DNA of 13,099 bases from Paraprevotella sp. (GTDB taxonomy: Bacteria; Bacteroidota; Bacteroidia; Bacteroidales; Bacteroidaceae): the NCBI GenBank assembly GCA_017425765.1, contig JAFOXE010000235.1:1-13099 (forward strand), in the 5' to 3' direction. Shown in pieces: positions 6,536-13,099 of the stretch (position 1 is its first letter; each line of letters begins with the position of its first letter). The notes under the pieces were generated by a model that was given only the letters and a program-made list of their open reading frames with translations, did not search any database and was not told where the DNA came from. The position numbers and the translations under genes are program-made.

Positions 6536-7426
6536 ATGGAAGATATAAAGAAACATAAATCTGAGGGACTTTATAAGGTGAGAGCATATCGTTCATGCTT
6601 TTCCGAAGGACTTAATTTTGCCACAAGTAATTTGCTTTCGTTGTGCAAGCAGATGTGGGGATCGATGATATGTAGTTCTTTTTTGTTTGTGTTGTTGGCT
6701 TTTGTGGTTCCTTACGTCGCATTGAAGTTTCAGGCTGTAGGTGCTCAGATGGGATTGACCTCGCTAGAGAGTCTGCTTTTCGTGACTTCAATTGCATGGA
6801 TTGTTCTTGCCGTGGGTCAGTCTATGCACATCGGACAGATAGCTCGCGTAGTTCGTGCCTATGCCGGATCGGGAATTTGTCCTTCGAAAAAGATAACCAA
6901 CATTCTTTTGCCGGAGGAGCATTCTTTAACATTGCGTGCATTGGGTGTGACAGCCATGTGTGTAGTGGTGCTTTTCGGTGCTCTATGTATTGAATTGTTC
7001 TGTGTGGAACAACTTTGGTTGTCGGGCTTATTGTGGATTTTTGCTGTTGTAGGTTTACTGCCAGCTATTACGATGTTTGGCATTTGGTTCGTATTTGAGA
7101 AGGCGTCGTTCGTACAGGCGTTAAAGGCATTTCGTACACCTTTTTATAATTGGAATAGTTTGTATGCTTTGGTTATGATTGCAGGTGGATTGAGTGTACT
7201 GATGGGGATGATTGCTTGTGCACCATCGGGTGTTATGCTCTTGACCAACTATTATGCATGTGAGGCCGTACAAAATGGTGACGTTTCGGACGTGCCCATG
7301 TTGTTTCAAGCTTTTCAGGTTCTTTTCTATTTGTTCTCAGGATTTTTACTTTGTATCTGCACTTGGGCTTTACAATTCCCACTCGCTTTTTTATTTGGAT
7401 CGATGAAGAAGGAAAAAATGCAGTAG
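6536..7426 (+). CDS. Six-helix inner-membrane protein of unknown function
   Basis: A 296-residue polytopic membrane protein that I do not recognise by family. After a basic cytoplasmic N-terminus (residues 1-40) there are about six hydrophobic segments, near residues 42-65, 78-98, 135-158, 161-187, 208-236 and 257-290. The C-terminus ends in the basic GSMKKEKMQ. The longest soluble loop, residues about 100-133, carries the basic KK/LPEEH region. The second half has an alternating pattern of helix and amphipathic stretch (FEKASFVQALKAFRTPFYNWNS) that recalls DUF4013/glycerophosphoryl-diesterase-type membrane domains, but this is only a resemblance. No catalytic or transport motif is evident. 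It stands alone, diverging from the oxidoreductase cluster and followed by a hairpin terminator. Good codon structure and a matching promoter support a real gene. Confidence 0.85.
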   Translation: MEDIKKHKSEGLYKVRAYRSCFSEGLNFATSNLLSLCKQMWGSMICSSFLFVLLAFVVPYVALKFQAVGAQMGLTSLESLLFVTSIAWIVLAVGQSMHIGQIARVVRAYAGSGICPSKKITNILLPEEHSLTLRALGVTAMCVVVLFGALCIELFCVEQLWLSGLLWIFAVVGLLPAITMFGIWFVFEKASFVQALKAFRTPFYNWNSLYALVMIAGGLSVLMGMIACAPSGVMLLTNYYACEAVQNGDVSDVPMLFQAFQVLFYLFSGFLLCICTWALQFPLAFLFGSMKKEKMQ

Positions 7427-7441
7427 TTCTGCATAATATAT

Positions 7442-7478
7442 ATAATAAGGGGGTGACCTTTCGGCACACCCTTATTAT
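7442..7478. terminator. Hairpin terminator between convergent genes
   Basis: ATAATAAGGG at 7442-7451 pairs perfectly with CCCTTATTAT at 7469-7478. After one G-A mismatch, GTG/CAC extends the stem around the 9-base loop ACCTTTCGG. It lies 15 bases after the membrane protein stop and 15 bases beyond the stop of the convergent porin gene, so it can serve both. The flanks are AT-rich, but no unbroken T run follows. Confidence 0.65.
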
Positions 7479-7493
7479 GTATGTATAGTTCAA

Positions 7494-9713
7494 CTAATTA
7501 AAGAAATTCCATGATAATCCGAAATTGAAGTTAAGCGGATTGATAGGGTAATGAGGCGCAAGAAATGCGTTACCGCTACTTGCGTTTACATGGTTAACAG
7601 CTGCGTATAGACGGCAATGTTTCAAGTGCAGATTTGCATATACATTACATACTGGATAGTTTCCTATCTTGATGCGCGTTTTGGAATCTTGCGTAGTGAA
7701 CTGTCCGATGCTTGGAGCATAATCCGGTGCGTAGTACTCGGTGAAATAGCGAACATCTGCACCCAACTCCACGCGAAGAACCTTGGCTATACGAAAGATG
7801 AGGTAGAGGTTGCTATATACTGATAGGTCGGGTAGGGGTAATACATCCCCGTTGCTGGTTTTTTGATATGCAATCTCGTTGTCCCAATGGAGTATACCGT
7901 ATTTGAAATTTTGGTTCAGGATGGCGCTAAATATTTGTGTGTTTCCTGACGCTTGACGGACGGCTATGTTGTTGCTATATCCGGTTTTAGTGTTGTCTTC
8001 TAGTGAATATGGCGTCTTTTCTGTTGCAAAATATGTATAGTTTGACACGTTCTCTACACCAACTCTTAATCGGCTTTTGGTTTGAGGTATGTCCAACGTT
8101 CCTTCAATGCGGGTACGTAGCTCTTTATCCAAATTGGTGTTGTCCCACCATGTGTGTTGTGAGTGATAATGCCGGTAATAGAAACTCGGATTTAGATTCT
8201 TCACATAAGCGTGAACTGCCAATTGTACGGTGTCCTTAAACAATTTAAGATTAAGGTCTGCTTTACCGTCGAGTTCAAATTGTCCGGCATCTTCGCCCGA
8301 TACAACAATTTCTCCATTAGCATTGTAATGAATCATGCTGCCCATGGTCTTGCTAAGTTCTCCTCCTACGGATAGATTATTTTCGCGGTATACTTCGCGT
8401 GTGTTGAGCCCAAGATTGTCCACACCCGGCAGTGTGAAGTGTCGGTATTCGTGCGATGCAAAGGCCGTAAGACCGGCTTTTGCCCATTTGTTGAAGCCTT
8501 CGCGAAGTGCTAATCCGATGGTGTTCTTTGCAGAGAAAGCATGACTGCGATCTTTCACCATGTCGGGGTTACCGTAATAGTGATTAGTATAATAATTCTC
8601 CGGAACATCGTATGCGTAGTTTGAATGGCGCAGATTACGGATTTTTACTGTGTGTATCAAACTAGTTACCGGTACAAATTCTTTCTCTCCCTCGTTCTCG
8701 GCAATGAATTTCTCTCTAAGTGAATCAACGGTATGGTGTAGGCGAATGGAGTCGGCCATGACGGCGGTGCGCAAACTATCTCCTAATCCTTTCAGCAATT
8801 CTTCGTCGCTAGGAATCTCTATTTTTAGCGAGTCGGGATCTTCCATTTCGCGGTATAATCCCCAATTATATCGTTGCGTCAGATAGTATGTTTGGTCGTC
8901 ATTTCGGTTCCATGTTTCGGACAAAACAGTAGGAATATCTCGCGATGTAAATGTTTGACCGAAACTTTCCGGATCAGTAATGTAGGTGTCATCTTCAATA
9001 CCTCCGTTTTCGCCCATTTTCATATGATTAGAACTAAACCATGCATGCATGTTGTAGCGCTCGCCCAAATAGTATCCATACAGACTTCCATTGAAACAAG
9101 AATTTGCTTGGTTGATGTAGTAACCACGTCCGTAAACATAGTCAAATTTGAATCCGATGCCGGCTTTTTTGTTTATGTTTGTTGCAAAGTAAGCACGCAC
9201 ACGGTCTTCTCCATTCTCTTGGGAACCACAAGAATGATAGCTTAGATTAGTAATTGGACTTTTTGTGTTGGTGAACAAAAAGTTATTTGGTGTAGTGTAG
9301 AAGAAATCGTATGGCTGAACAAACAAGAATTGGTCGTTCGTAAAGTTGCGATCCATAAATAGGCGTGAGAGTCGGGGGGATCCGAGATTGCCTAAATGAT
9401 TGTATTGGCCATTAAATCCGCTCGTGAGGTTTGTGTTTTGGTAATGATGCGGCATTGTATCAATCTCGGCCGGGATGATGTTACCCAAGCGTTCCTCAAG
9501 TTTCCATACAAACATGCCGATAGGAATATCTTCTTCGCTTTTACTTGTGGTATCTCTACCCCACGAGAAATGATTCGTTCCTCCTCCAATCATGTGGCCG
9601 TGCTGTTCATCGCCATTCATGAGGTTGCTCATGTTGTCCATACCCAATTGAGCCCAGGTAGAGCTACTTATGAGCATGAATATATATGTTAGCAGTATGA
9701 TTTTCTTCTTCAT
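7494..9713 (-). CDS. Putative outer-membrane porin (Bacteroidetes Porin_10-type)
   Basis: A 739-residue protein that fits the Bacteroidetes 'putative porin' family, large outer-membrane beta-barrels presumed to pass small solutes. The signal peptide is residues 1-21 (MKKKIILLTYIFMLISSSTWA before QLG). After a short acidic/His-rich linker, the family's opening block appears (NTNLTSGFNGQYNHLGNLGSPR, then FLFVQPYDFFY and NTKSPITNLSYHSCGSQENGE). It is followed by many amphipathic strands and ends with PLNFNFGLSWNFFN, the aromatic C-terminus typical of barrel proteins recognised by the BAM complex. A charged, helix-like stretch at about residues 285-340 interrupts the barrel before the conserved FVPVTSLIHT segment and probably forms a periplasmic or surface domain. 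I chose the ATG at 9713, where the signal peptide starts properly, over the upstream TTG at 9731. No neighbour suggests its solute. Confidence 0.9.
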   Translation of the reverse strand: MKKKIILLTYIFMLISSSTWAQLGMDNMSNLMNGDEQHGHMIGGGTNHFSWGRDTTSKSEEDIPIGMFVWKLEERLGNIIPAEIDTMPHHYQNTNLTSGFNGQYNHLGNLGSPRLSRLFMDRNFTNDQFLFVQPYDFFYTTPNNFLFTNTKSPITNLSYHSCGSQENGEDRVRAYFATNINKKAGIGFKFDYVYGRGYYINQANSCFNGSLYGYYLGERYNMHAWFSSNHMKMGENGGIEDDTYITDPESFGQTFTSRDIPTVLSETWNRNDDQTYYLTQRYNWGLYREMEDPDSLKIEIPSDEELLKGLGDSLRTAVMADSIRLHHTVDSLREKFIAENEGEKEFVPVTSLIHTVKIRNLRHSNYAYDVPENYYTNHYYGNPDMVKDRSHAFSAKNTIGLALREGFNKWAKAGLTAFASHEYRHFTLPGVDNLGLNTREVYRENNLSVGGELSKTMGSMIHYNANGEIVVSGEDAGQFELDGKADLNLKLFKDTVQLAVHAYVKNLNPSFYYRHYHSQHTWWDNTNLDKELRTRIEGTLDIPQTKSRLRVGVENVSNYTYFATEKTPYSLEDNTKTGYSNNIAVRQASGNTQIFSAILNQNFKYGILHWDNEIAYQKTSNGDVLPLPDLSVYSNLYLIFRIAKVLRVELGADVRYFTEYYAPDYAPSIGQFTTQDSKTRIKIGNYPVCNVYANLHLKHCRLYAAVNHVNASSGNAFLAPHYPINPLNFNFGLSWNFFN

Positions 9714-9719
9714 AATGGG

Positions 9720-9727
9720 CAAAGATA
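9720..9727 (-). promoter_or_regulatory. -7 box close to the porin start codon
   Basis: Minus-strand TATCTTTG matches TAnnTTTG exactly. It ends only 6 bases before the ATG at 9713, so transcription would begin a few bases from, or at, the start codon, giving a very short or leaderless message. TTGC occurs upstream but at less than the usual -33 spacing. The short leader lowers my confidence. Confidence 0.35.
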
Positions 9728-9839
9728 GCAAGAAAAAAGCAATTATGCCCTTGCTCGTATGCTATTTTCGTTAAGTTTTTTTTATGATGTGATTTTTTAT
9801 TGTTCTTCGTTTGAATAAAAACAGACAAGTTATTGATAA

Positions 9840-9885
9840 AAAGATAGATGCTTATGTCTATAAAAGAGCATAAGCATCTATCTTT
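9840..9885 (-). terminator. Strong intrinsic terminator of the oxidoreductase operon
   Basis: A perfect 17-bp inverted repeat: bases 9840-9856 are the exact reverse complement of 9869-9885, enclosing a 12-base loop in which TCT/AGA can add three more pairs. On the minus strand the stem ends in CTATCTTT and runs into more T residues (TTTTTATC), the expected U tract. It lies 65 bases after the gamma subunit stop codon and upstream of the porin promoter, so it separates the operon from the porin gene. Confidence 0.85.
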
Positions 9886-9950
9886 ATTCCTTCCATTATT
9901 CAATATAATTAGGTAGAAGGGAGGGGGATTTTCTTTTCCCTCGTCAGGAA

Positions 9951-10493
9951 TTATTCTTTTGTAATGATTTCCATCCCTTTTTGTAGAGCTTCCTCGTTCA
10001 TCGGGATGAGGTTATGGTGACGTTCCGGCAATGTTTTGCGCAGAGCCTGAAGAATGTTTTCAGTTTTCACTAAAGGACGAACCTTCAACAGACCACCCAA
10101 TACAATCATGTTAAATCCCTTTACATTCTTAAGTTCAGCAGCAGCATCCATCGCGTCGATGCGATAGATGTTCAAATCCTTTCTTGTGGGAGGATTGCTG
10201 ATACCATAGCCGTCATAAATCAAGGTGCCACCAGGTTTTATTTTAGATTCAAATTTCTCCAACGAAGGTTGATTAAGAATGACTGCTGTATCGAAGGTGC
10301 TGAGGATGGGAGATGAAATTTTTTCATCGCTCACAATTACGGTTACGTTGGCTGTACCACCGCGTTGCTCCGGACCGTATGAAGGCATCCAAGAAACCTC
10401 TTTCCCTTCCATTAATGCGGCATAGGCCAAAATCTTACCCATCGACAGAACACCTTGTCCGCCGAATCCGGCTATAATGATTTCTTCTTTCAT
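9951..10493 (-). CDS. 2-oxoacid:ferredoxin oxidoreductase, gamma subunit
   Basis: A 180-residue gamma subunit of the 2-oxoacid:acceptor oxidoreductase superfamily, contributing the domain that helps bind coenzyme A next to the thiamine pyrophosphate site. The N-terminal IIIAGFGGQGVLSMGKILA carries the family's GxGGQGV loop at residues 9-15. It is followed by VSWMPSYGPEQRGGTANVTV (YGPExRGG is diagnostic), PILSTFDTAVILNQPS and GGTLIYDGYGI. Length is normal. It is the last gene of the operon, beginning 16 bases after the beta subunit stop, and the strong terminator follows. This family is named korC, vorA-like or porG depending on substrate; the sequence does not decide, so I give no symbol. Identification of the subunit type is secure. 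Confidence 0.95.
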   Translation of the reverse strand: MKEEIIIAGFGGQGVLSMGKILAYAALMEGKEVSWMPSYGPEQRGGTANVTVIVSDEKISSPILSTFDTAVILNQPSLEKFESKIKPGGTLIYDGYGISNPPTRKDLNIYRIDAMDAAAELKNVKGFNMIVLGGLLKVRPLVKTENILQALRKTLPERHHNLIPMNEEALQKGMEIITKE

Positions 10494-10509
10494 TGTACTG
10501 CTCTTTGAA

Positions 10510-11280
10510 TTATTCGTTGCTTGTGTCTTTCAAATCACCAAGAGGATATTGTTTGAACATGTTCTCCTCCATCCATTGGTTTGCCTTTTCGGGCGACATT
10601 TTCCAGCCGGCATTGCATGTTGACACAATCTCCACTAAACTTGAACCTTTACCATTCATGCTGTTCTCAAACGCCTTGCGAATGGCTTTCTTTGCACGAC
10701 GGATGGCTGCTACAGTATGGACAGATTGGCGTGTTACGTACTGTGTGCCGTCGAGCGATGCAGCGATGTCGGTAATACGAAGAGGAAGTCCGTGCAAATC
10801 GGCTTGGCGACCGTAAGGGCAGGTGGCGGTTTTCATACCCATTAGCGTAGTGGGCGACATTTGTCCGCCGGTCATGCCGTAAATAGCATTATTGATGAAG
10901 ATTATGGCGATATGCTCACCGCGGTTCAGCGCTTGGATGGTTTCGGCGGTTCCGATGCAGGCCAAATCGCCATCTCCCTGATAAGTAAATACCAAACGAT
11001 CGGGCCATAGGCGCTTGATGGCGCTGGCAAGAGCCGGTGCTCTTCCGTGTGCTGCTTCAATCCAGTCTACATCCAAATAATTGTAGGCGAAAACTGCGCA
11101 ACCCACAGGTGATATGGCAATCGTTTTTTCTTCCATATTCATTTCTTCAATTACCTCGGCCACAAGTTTGTGTACCACACCATGACTACATCCGGGACAA
11201 TAGTGCATCGGGTTGTCGTTCATTAGCGTTGGTTTCTTATAGACCAGGTTCTCGGGCTGTATGATTTCTTCTTTTGTCAT
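10510..11280 (-). CDS. 2-oxoacid:ferredoxin oxidoreductase, thiamine-pyrophosphate-binding beta subunit
   Basis: A 256-residue catalytic subunit that binds thiamine pyrophosphate and magnesium, where the 2-oxoacid is decarboxylated. Visible features are HYCPGCSHG (26-34), VGCAVFAYNYLDVDW (59-73) and HGRAPALA. The TPP motif starts at GDGDLACIGTAE (102-113) and ends at NNAIYGMTGGQ (130-140), with SPTTLMG next. The C-terminal CNAGWKM block is also typical of KorB-like proteins. The open frame extends upstream to 11361, overlapping the small membrane protein gene; I place the start at the ATG at 11280, which gives the normal N-terminus and leaves 17 bases after the preceding stop codon. It is flanked by the small membrane protein and gamma genes. 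The enzyme could act on 2-oxoglutarate or on branched 2-oxoacids. Confidence 0.95.
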   Translation of the reverse strand: MTKEEIIQPENLVYKKPTLMNDNPMHYCPGCSHGVVHKLVAEVIEEMNMEEKTIAISPVGCAVFAYNYLDVDWIEAAHGRAPALASAIKRLWPDRLVFTYQGDGDLACIGTAETIQALNRGEHIAIIFINNAIYGMTGGQMSPTTLMGMKTATCPYGRQADLHGLPLRITDIAASLDGTQYVTRQSVHTVAAIRRAKKAIRKAFENSMNGKGSSLVEIVSTCNAGWKMSPEKANQWMEENMFKQYPLGDLKDTSNE

Positions 11281-11297
11281 AGTTGTCGAGTCGGTAT

Positions 11298-11540
11298 TTA
11301 TAACATGAATCGAATAAAGAATTCCACCATTTTGAGCAACATGGCCACAAATATGATGCATAAACCATATACTGAGTACAGCGGAAGGGCAAAGTACACC
11401 ACAATTCCTACGGCTGCTCCGATGAGGAATAAAGCATTAAGCACTTGGCGAACTTGTTCACGTGAGAGGTTGTATTTGTGTTTGCCGTGTGCCTGTGCCA
11501 AAGCTTCCTCAATGATACGTTCTCTTTCTTCGTTGTTCAT
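11298..11540 (-). CDS. Small two-helix membrane protein inside the oxidoreductase operon
   Basis: An 80-residue protein with no family I can name. The first 33 residues are hydrophilic and helix-forming, with charged repeats (NNEERERIIEEALAQAHGKHK) and the segment YNLSREQVRQVL. Two hydrophobic segments follow, at about 34-54 (LNALFLIGAAVGIVVYFALPL) and 57-76, joined by a very short loop, so both termini probably face the cytoplasm. Lys70 and Glu73 interrupt the second helix near its end. The gene starts 9 bases after the alpha subunit stop and ends 17 bases before the beta subunit start, so it is firmly embedded in the operon. The four enzymatic subunits are soluble in known relatives; a role in anchoring or regulation is only an inference. 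An equally long open frame on the other strand is a shadow. Confidence 0.8.
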   Translation of the reverse strand: MNNEERERIIEEALAQAHGKHKYNLSREQVRQVLNALFLIGAAVGIVVYFALPLYSVYGLCIIFVAMLLKMVEFFIRFML

Positions 11541-11549
11541 GTGTTGAGT

Positions 11550-12641
11550 TTACTTTTGGTTGATAATTTTCTCTTTTAAGGCCGCTACAATTTCTTCCGG
11601 ACTAGGTACCATACCACCCATACGTCCGTAGTGTTCTACCGGAGTTGAGCCAAGAGTGGCAAGACGGATGTCGTCAATCATTTGTCCGGCGTTGATTTCT
11701 ACGCTGAGGATTCCCTTGACACGTTTGCCCATTTCGGCAATTTGTTTTGTGGGGAATGGCCACAAGGTAATGGGACGTAGTAGGCCCACTTTAATTCCTT
11801 CAGCGCGACAGATTTCCAAGGCTTTTTGAGCAATGCGGGCAGCCGAACCAAAGGCCACCATCAGGTATTCGGCATCTTCGCACATTACGGTTTCGTAACG
11901 CACTTCCTTTTCGCGTATTTCTGCATACTTCTCTTGAAGGTGTAGGTTGGTGCGTTCCATGTTGGCCGAGTCCAAATCTAATGAGGTAATGATGTTTGGT
12001 TTGCGATCTTTTCGACGACCGGTGGCAGCCCAAGGACATTCGCGCACAACTTCATCCTCTGTGCGGCGTGGTTTGAACGGAGGCAGAATTACTTTTTCCA
12101 TCATTTGGCCGATGATACCGTCGCTCAAAATCATCGCCGGGTTTCTATACTTAAATGATAATTCGAAAGCCACATCTACAAAGTCGGCCATCTCTTGTAC
12201 CGATGCGGGGGCCAATACAATTACGTTGTAGTCGCCATTACCTCCGCCTCGTGTAGCTTGGAAATAATCGGATTGGCTGGGTTGAATGGTGCCCAAACCC
12301 GGGCCACCACGTTGTACGTTTACAATAAGTCCGGGTATTTCGGCACCGGCCATATAGGCAATACCTTCTTGCATCAAAGCCACACCGGGGCTTGAGGACG
12401 AGGTCATGGCGCGTTTACCAGCTGAGCCTGCTCCATAAATCATATTGATAGAGGCCACTTCGCTTTCGGCTTGCAACACTACCATGCCGGTGGTTTCCCA
12501 CGGCTTTTCCAATGCTAATGTTTCGAGAACCTCGGACTGGGGGGTTATAGGATAACCAAAGTAACCATCGCAACCACAGCGAATGGCTGCGTGGGCGATG
12601 GCCTCGTTTCCTTTCATCAGTAAAATTTCTTCTTTTGCCAT
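11550..12641 (-). CDS. vorB: 2-oxoacid:ferredoxin oxidoreductase, alpha subunit (VorB/KorA type)
   Basis: A 363-residue alpha subunit holding the pyruvate-ferredoxin-oxidoreductase domains I and II. Domain I starts with LLMKGNEAIAHAAIRCGCDGYFGYPITPQSE (8-38), followed by VLQAESEVASINMIYGAGSAGKRAMTSSSSPG, the family's most conserved region. GGPGLGTIQPSQSDYFQATRGGG comes next. Domain II, after a variable linker (about 190-250), contains YLMVAFGSAARIA and VGLLRPITLWPFP. It resembles proteins annotated as 3-methyl-2-oxobutanoate dehydrogenase subunit VorB in Bacteroides relatives, but the closely related KorA of 2-oxoglutarate synthase cannot be excluded by eye. It begins 6 bases after the ferredoxin subunit gene, and 9 bases separate it from the small membrane protein. 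Family secure; symbol and substrate moderate. Confidence 0.92.
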   Translation of the reverse strand: MAKEEILLMKGNEAIAHAAIRCGCDGYFGYPITPQSEVLETLALEKPWETTGMVVLQAESEVASINMIYGAGSAGKRAMTSSSSPGVALMQEGIAYMAGAEIPGLIVNVQRGGPGLGTIQPSQSDYFQATRGGGNGDYNVIVLAPASVQEMADFVDVAFELSFKYRNPAMILSDGIIGQMMEKVILPPFKPRRTEDEVVRECPWAATGRRKDRKPNIITSLDLDSANMERTNLHLQEKYAEIREKEVRYETVMCEDAEYLMVAFGSAARIAQKALEICRAEGIKVGLLRPITLWPFPTKQIAEMGKRVKGILSVEINAGQMIDDIRLATLGSTPVEHYGRMGGMVPSPEEIVAALKEKIINQK

Positions 12642-12647
12642 AGTCGT

Positions 12648-12878
12648 TTAGTCTTCTTTCTTTCTGTACACTGTTATACATCCATCAGGGCATACGATGG
12701 CACATGATGTACAACCGTTGCACAGATCTTCGTTGTTTTGTTCGGCATAGTGATAGCCTTTTTGATTTACGGCTTTTGGTGTGAGTGTAAGCAAGTCGAG
12801 CGGACAAGCCACTACACATAGGTTGCATCCTTTGCAACGCTCGCGGTCCACTATGATAGCGCCTTTTATCTTACCCAT
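12648..12878 (-). CDS. 2x[4Fe-4S] ferredoxin-type delta subunit of the oxidoreductase
   Basis: A 76-residue dicluster ferredoxin that carries electrons from the thiamine site towards free ferredoxin. Two CxxCxxCxxxCP motifs are intact: Cys15, 18, 21 and 25 (CKGCNLCVVACP), and Cys53, 56, 59 and 63 (CNGCTSCAIVCP). Each motif supplies three ligands to one cluster and the last Cys to the other. The N-terminal GAIIVDRERCKGC and the spacing of 27 residues between motifs are typical of KorD/VorD-like delta subunits. It starts 54 bases after the TPR gene stop, with no TAnnTTTG box in between, so it is probably cotranscribed with it. The alpha subunit gene follows 6 bases after its stop codon. Identification is secure; the gene name depends on the enzyme's substrate. 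Confidence 0.95.
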   Translation of the reverse strand: MGKIKGAIIVDRERCKGCNLCVVACPLDLLTLTPKAVNQKGYHYAEQNNEDLCNGCTSCAIVCPDGCITVYRKKED

Positions 12879-12932
12879 TTTTTATTACTCTTTTATTTAT
12901 TTTTGTTTCTTGATTTCGGTGCGTGCACTTGG

Positions 12933-13099
12933 TCAAGGATTATAATAATCTTTATGATAAAACTCTAGTATGTCCAATATCATTTTTTGGGCTTCTGCTG
13001 CCGGACTTTCTGGGTCGATTGCAATAGCCTCGGCATAGTTATTCAGTGCCATTTGCCAATTACTTTGTTTGCGGTAAGCGTTGCCCAAAAGATAGTATA
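12933..13099 (-). CDS. Tetratricopeptide-repeat protein, C-terminal end only
   Basis: The open frame enters from the right window edge and ends with TGA at 12933-12935, giving the last 55 residues of a longer protein. They read YYLLGNAYRKQSNWQMALNN, then a segment with YAEAIAIDPESPAAEA, and end in HKDYYNP. Leu-Gly-Ala-Tyr at the start of the first helix, Ala in the second helix and Pro at its end match the 34-residue TPR consensus, a helical repeat for protein-protein contacts. The start, any signal peptide and the number of repeats lie outside the window. It precedes the ferredoxin subunit gene by 54 bases and probably shares its transcript, an arrangement I recall from Bacteroides relatives. 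Whether it takes part in oxidoreductase assembly is unknown. Confidence 0.8.
   Translation of the reverse strand, partial: YYLLGNAYRKQSNWQMALNNYAEAIAIDPESPAAEAQKMILDILEFYHKDYYNP

Noticed and set aside
8690..8855. Charged helical stretch inside the porin, considered as a possible inserted domain or frameshift
   Set aside because: The frame stays open and the following FVPVTSLIHT block is a normal family feature, so this is probably a regular loop of the family rather than an insertion.
9664..9903. Leftward open frame of 79 codons running from the terminator stem into the porin start region
   Set aside because: It reads through the 17-bp terminator stem and overlaps the porin signal peptide in another frame; low complexity, no motif.
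11281..11361. Upstream extension of the TPP-binding beta subunit by 27 residues
   Set aside because: It would run into the coding region of the small membrane protein and matches nothing in the family; the ATG at 11280 gives the normal N-terminus.
11305..11547. An 80-codon open frame on the plus strand opposite the small membrane protein
   Set aside because: It mirrors the operon gene, has no promoter or recognisable motif, and would be antisense to a continuous leftward operon. The minus-strand frame has proper spacing to both neighbours and a coherent two-helix pattern.

Overview
The window looks like a chromosomal stretch from a member of the Bacteroidales (Bacteroides/Prevotella-like). 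The evidence is family-level: a Bacteroidetes-type putative porin, DUF4421, DUF4286 and DUF1573 proteins, a VorB-type 2-oxoacid:ferredoxin oxidoreductase operon, weak Shine-Dalgarno signals, and several TAnnTTTG -7 promoter boxes typical of the phylum. I see no rRNA, tRNA, CRISPR array, insertion sequence or phage gene. Most of the window is ordinary core genome.

Left end (1-2123). A fragment of a ComM/YifB Mg-chelatase-like ATPase runs rightward from the window edge and loses homology at about base 260. There it meets, head to head, the 3' end of a leftward ModF-like ABC ATPase gene that is itself cut off where its second ABC domain should begin. Two unrelated genes broken at one point mark a rearrangement or assembly junction, the most striking anomaly here. 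Reading leftward, the order is DUF4286 gene, ruvC, ABC ATPase, in one tight cluster.

Middle (2124-7493). Rightward, a secreted DUF1573 protein gene overlaps a Cof-type HAD phosphatase gene by one base. Converging on them is a leftward cluster: Gfo/Idh/MocA oxidoreductase, DUF4421 outer-membrane protein, then a uracil/hypoxanthine-DNA-glycosylase-like protein. Diverging from that cluster is a rightward gene for a six-helix membrane protein of unknown function. The two -7 boxes between the divergent genes form an inverted repeat. The intergenic region at 3469-3638 is unusually rich in short palindromes.

Right part (7494-13099). A large outer-membrane putative porin is followed on its upstream side by a strong terminator hairpin, which ends the last operon. 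That operon reads leftward: a TPR protein (partial at the window edge), a two-cluster ferredoxin subunit, VorB/KorA-type alpha subunit, an 80-residue two-helix membrane protein, the thiamine-pyrophosphate beta subunit and the gamma subunit. Together the four enzymatic subunits would make a complete 2-oxoacid:ferredoxin oxidoreductase coupling CoA-dependent oxidative decarboxylation of a 2-oxoacid to ferredoxin reduction, or the reverse. The small membrane protein between the alpha and beta genes is the least explained member of the operon.
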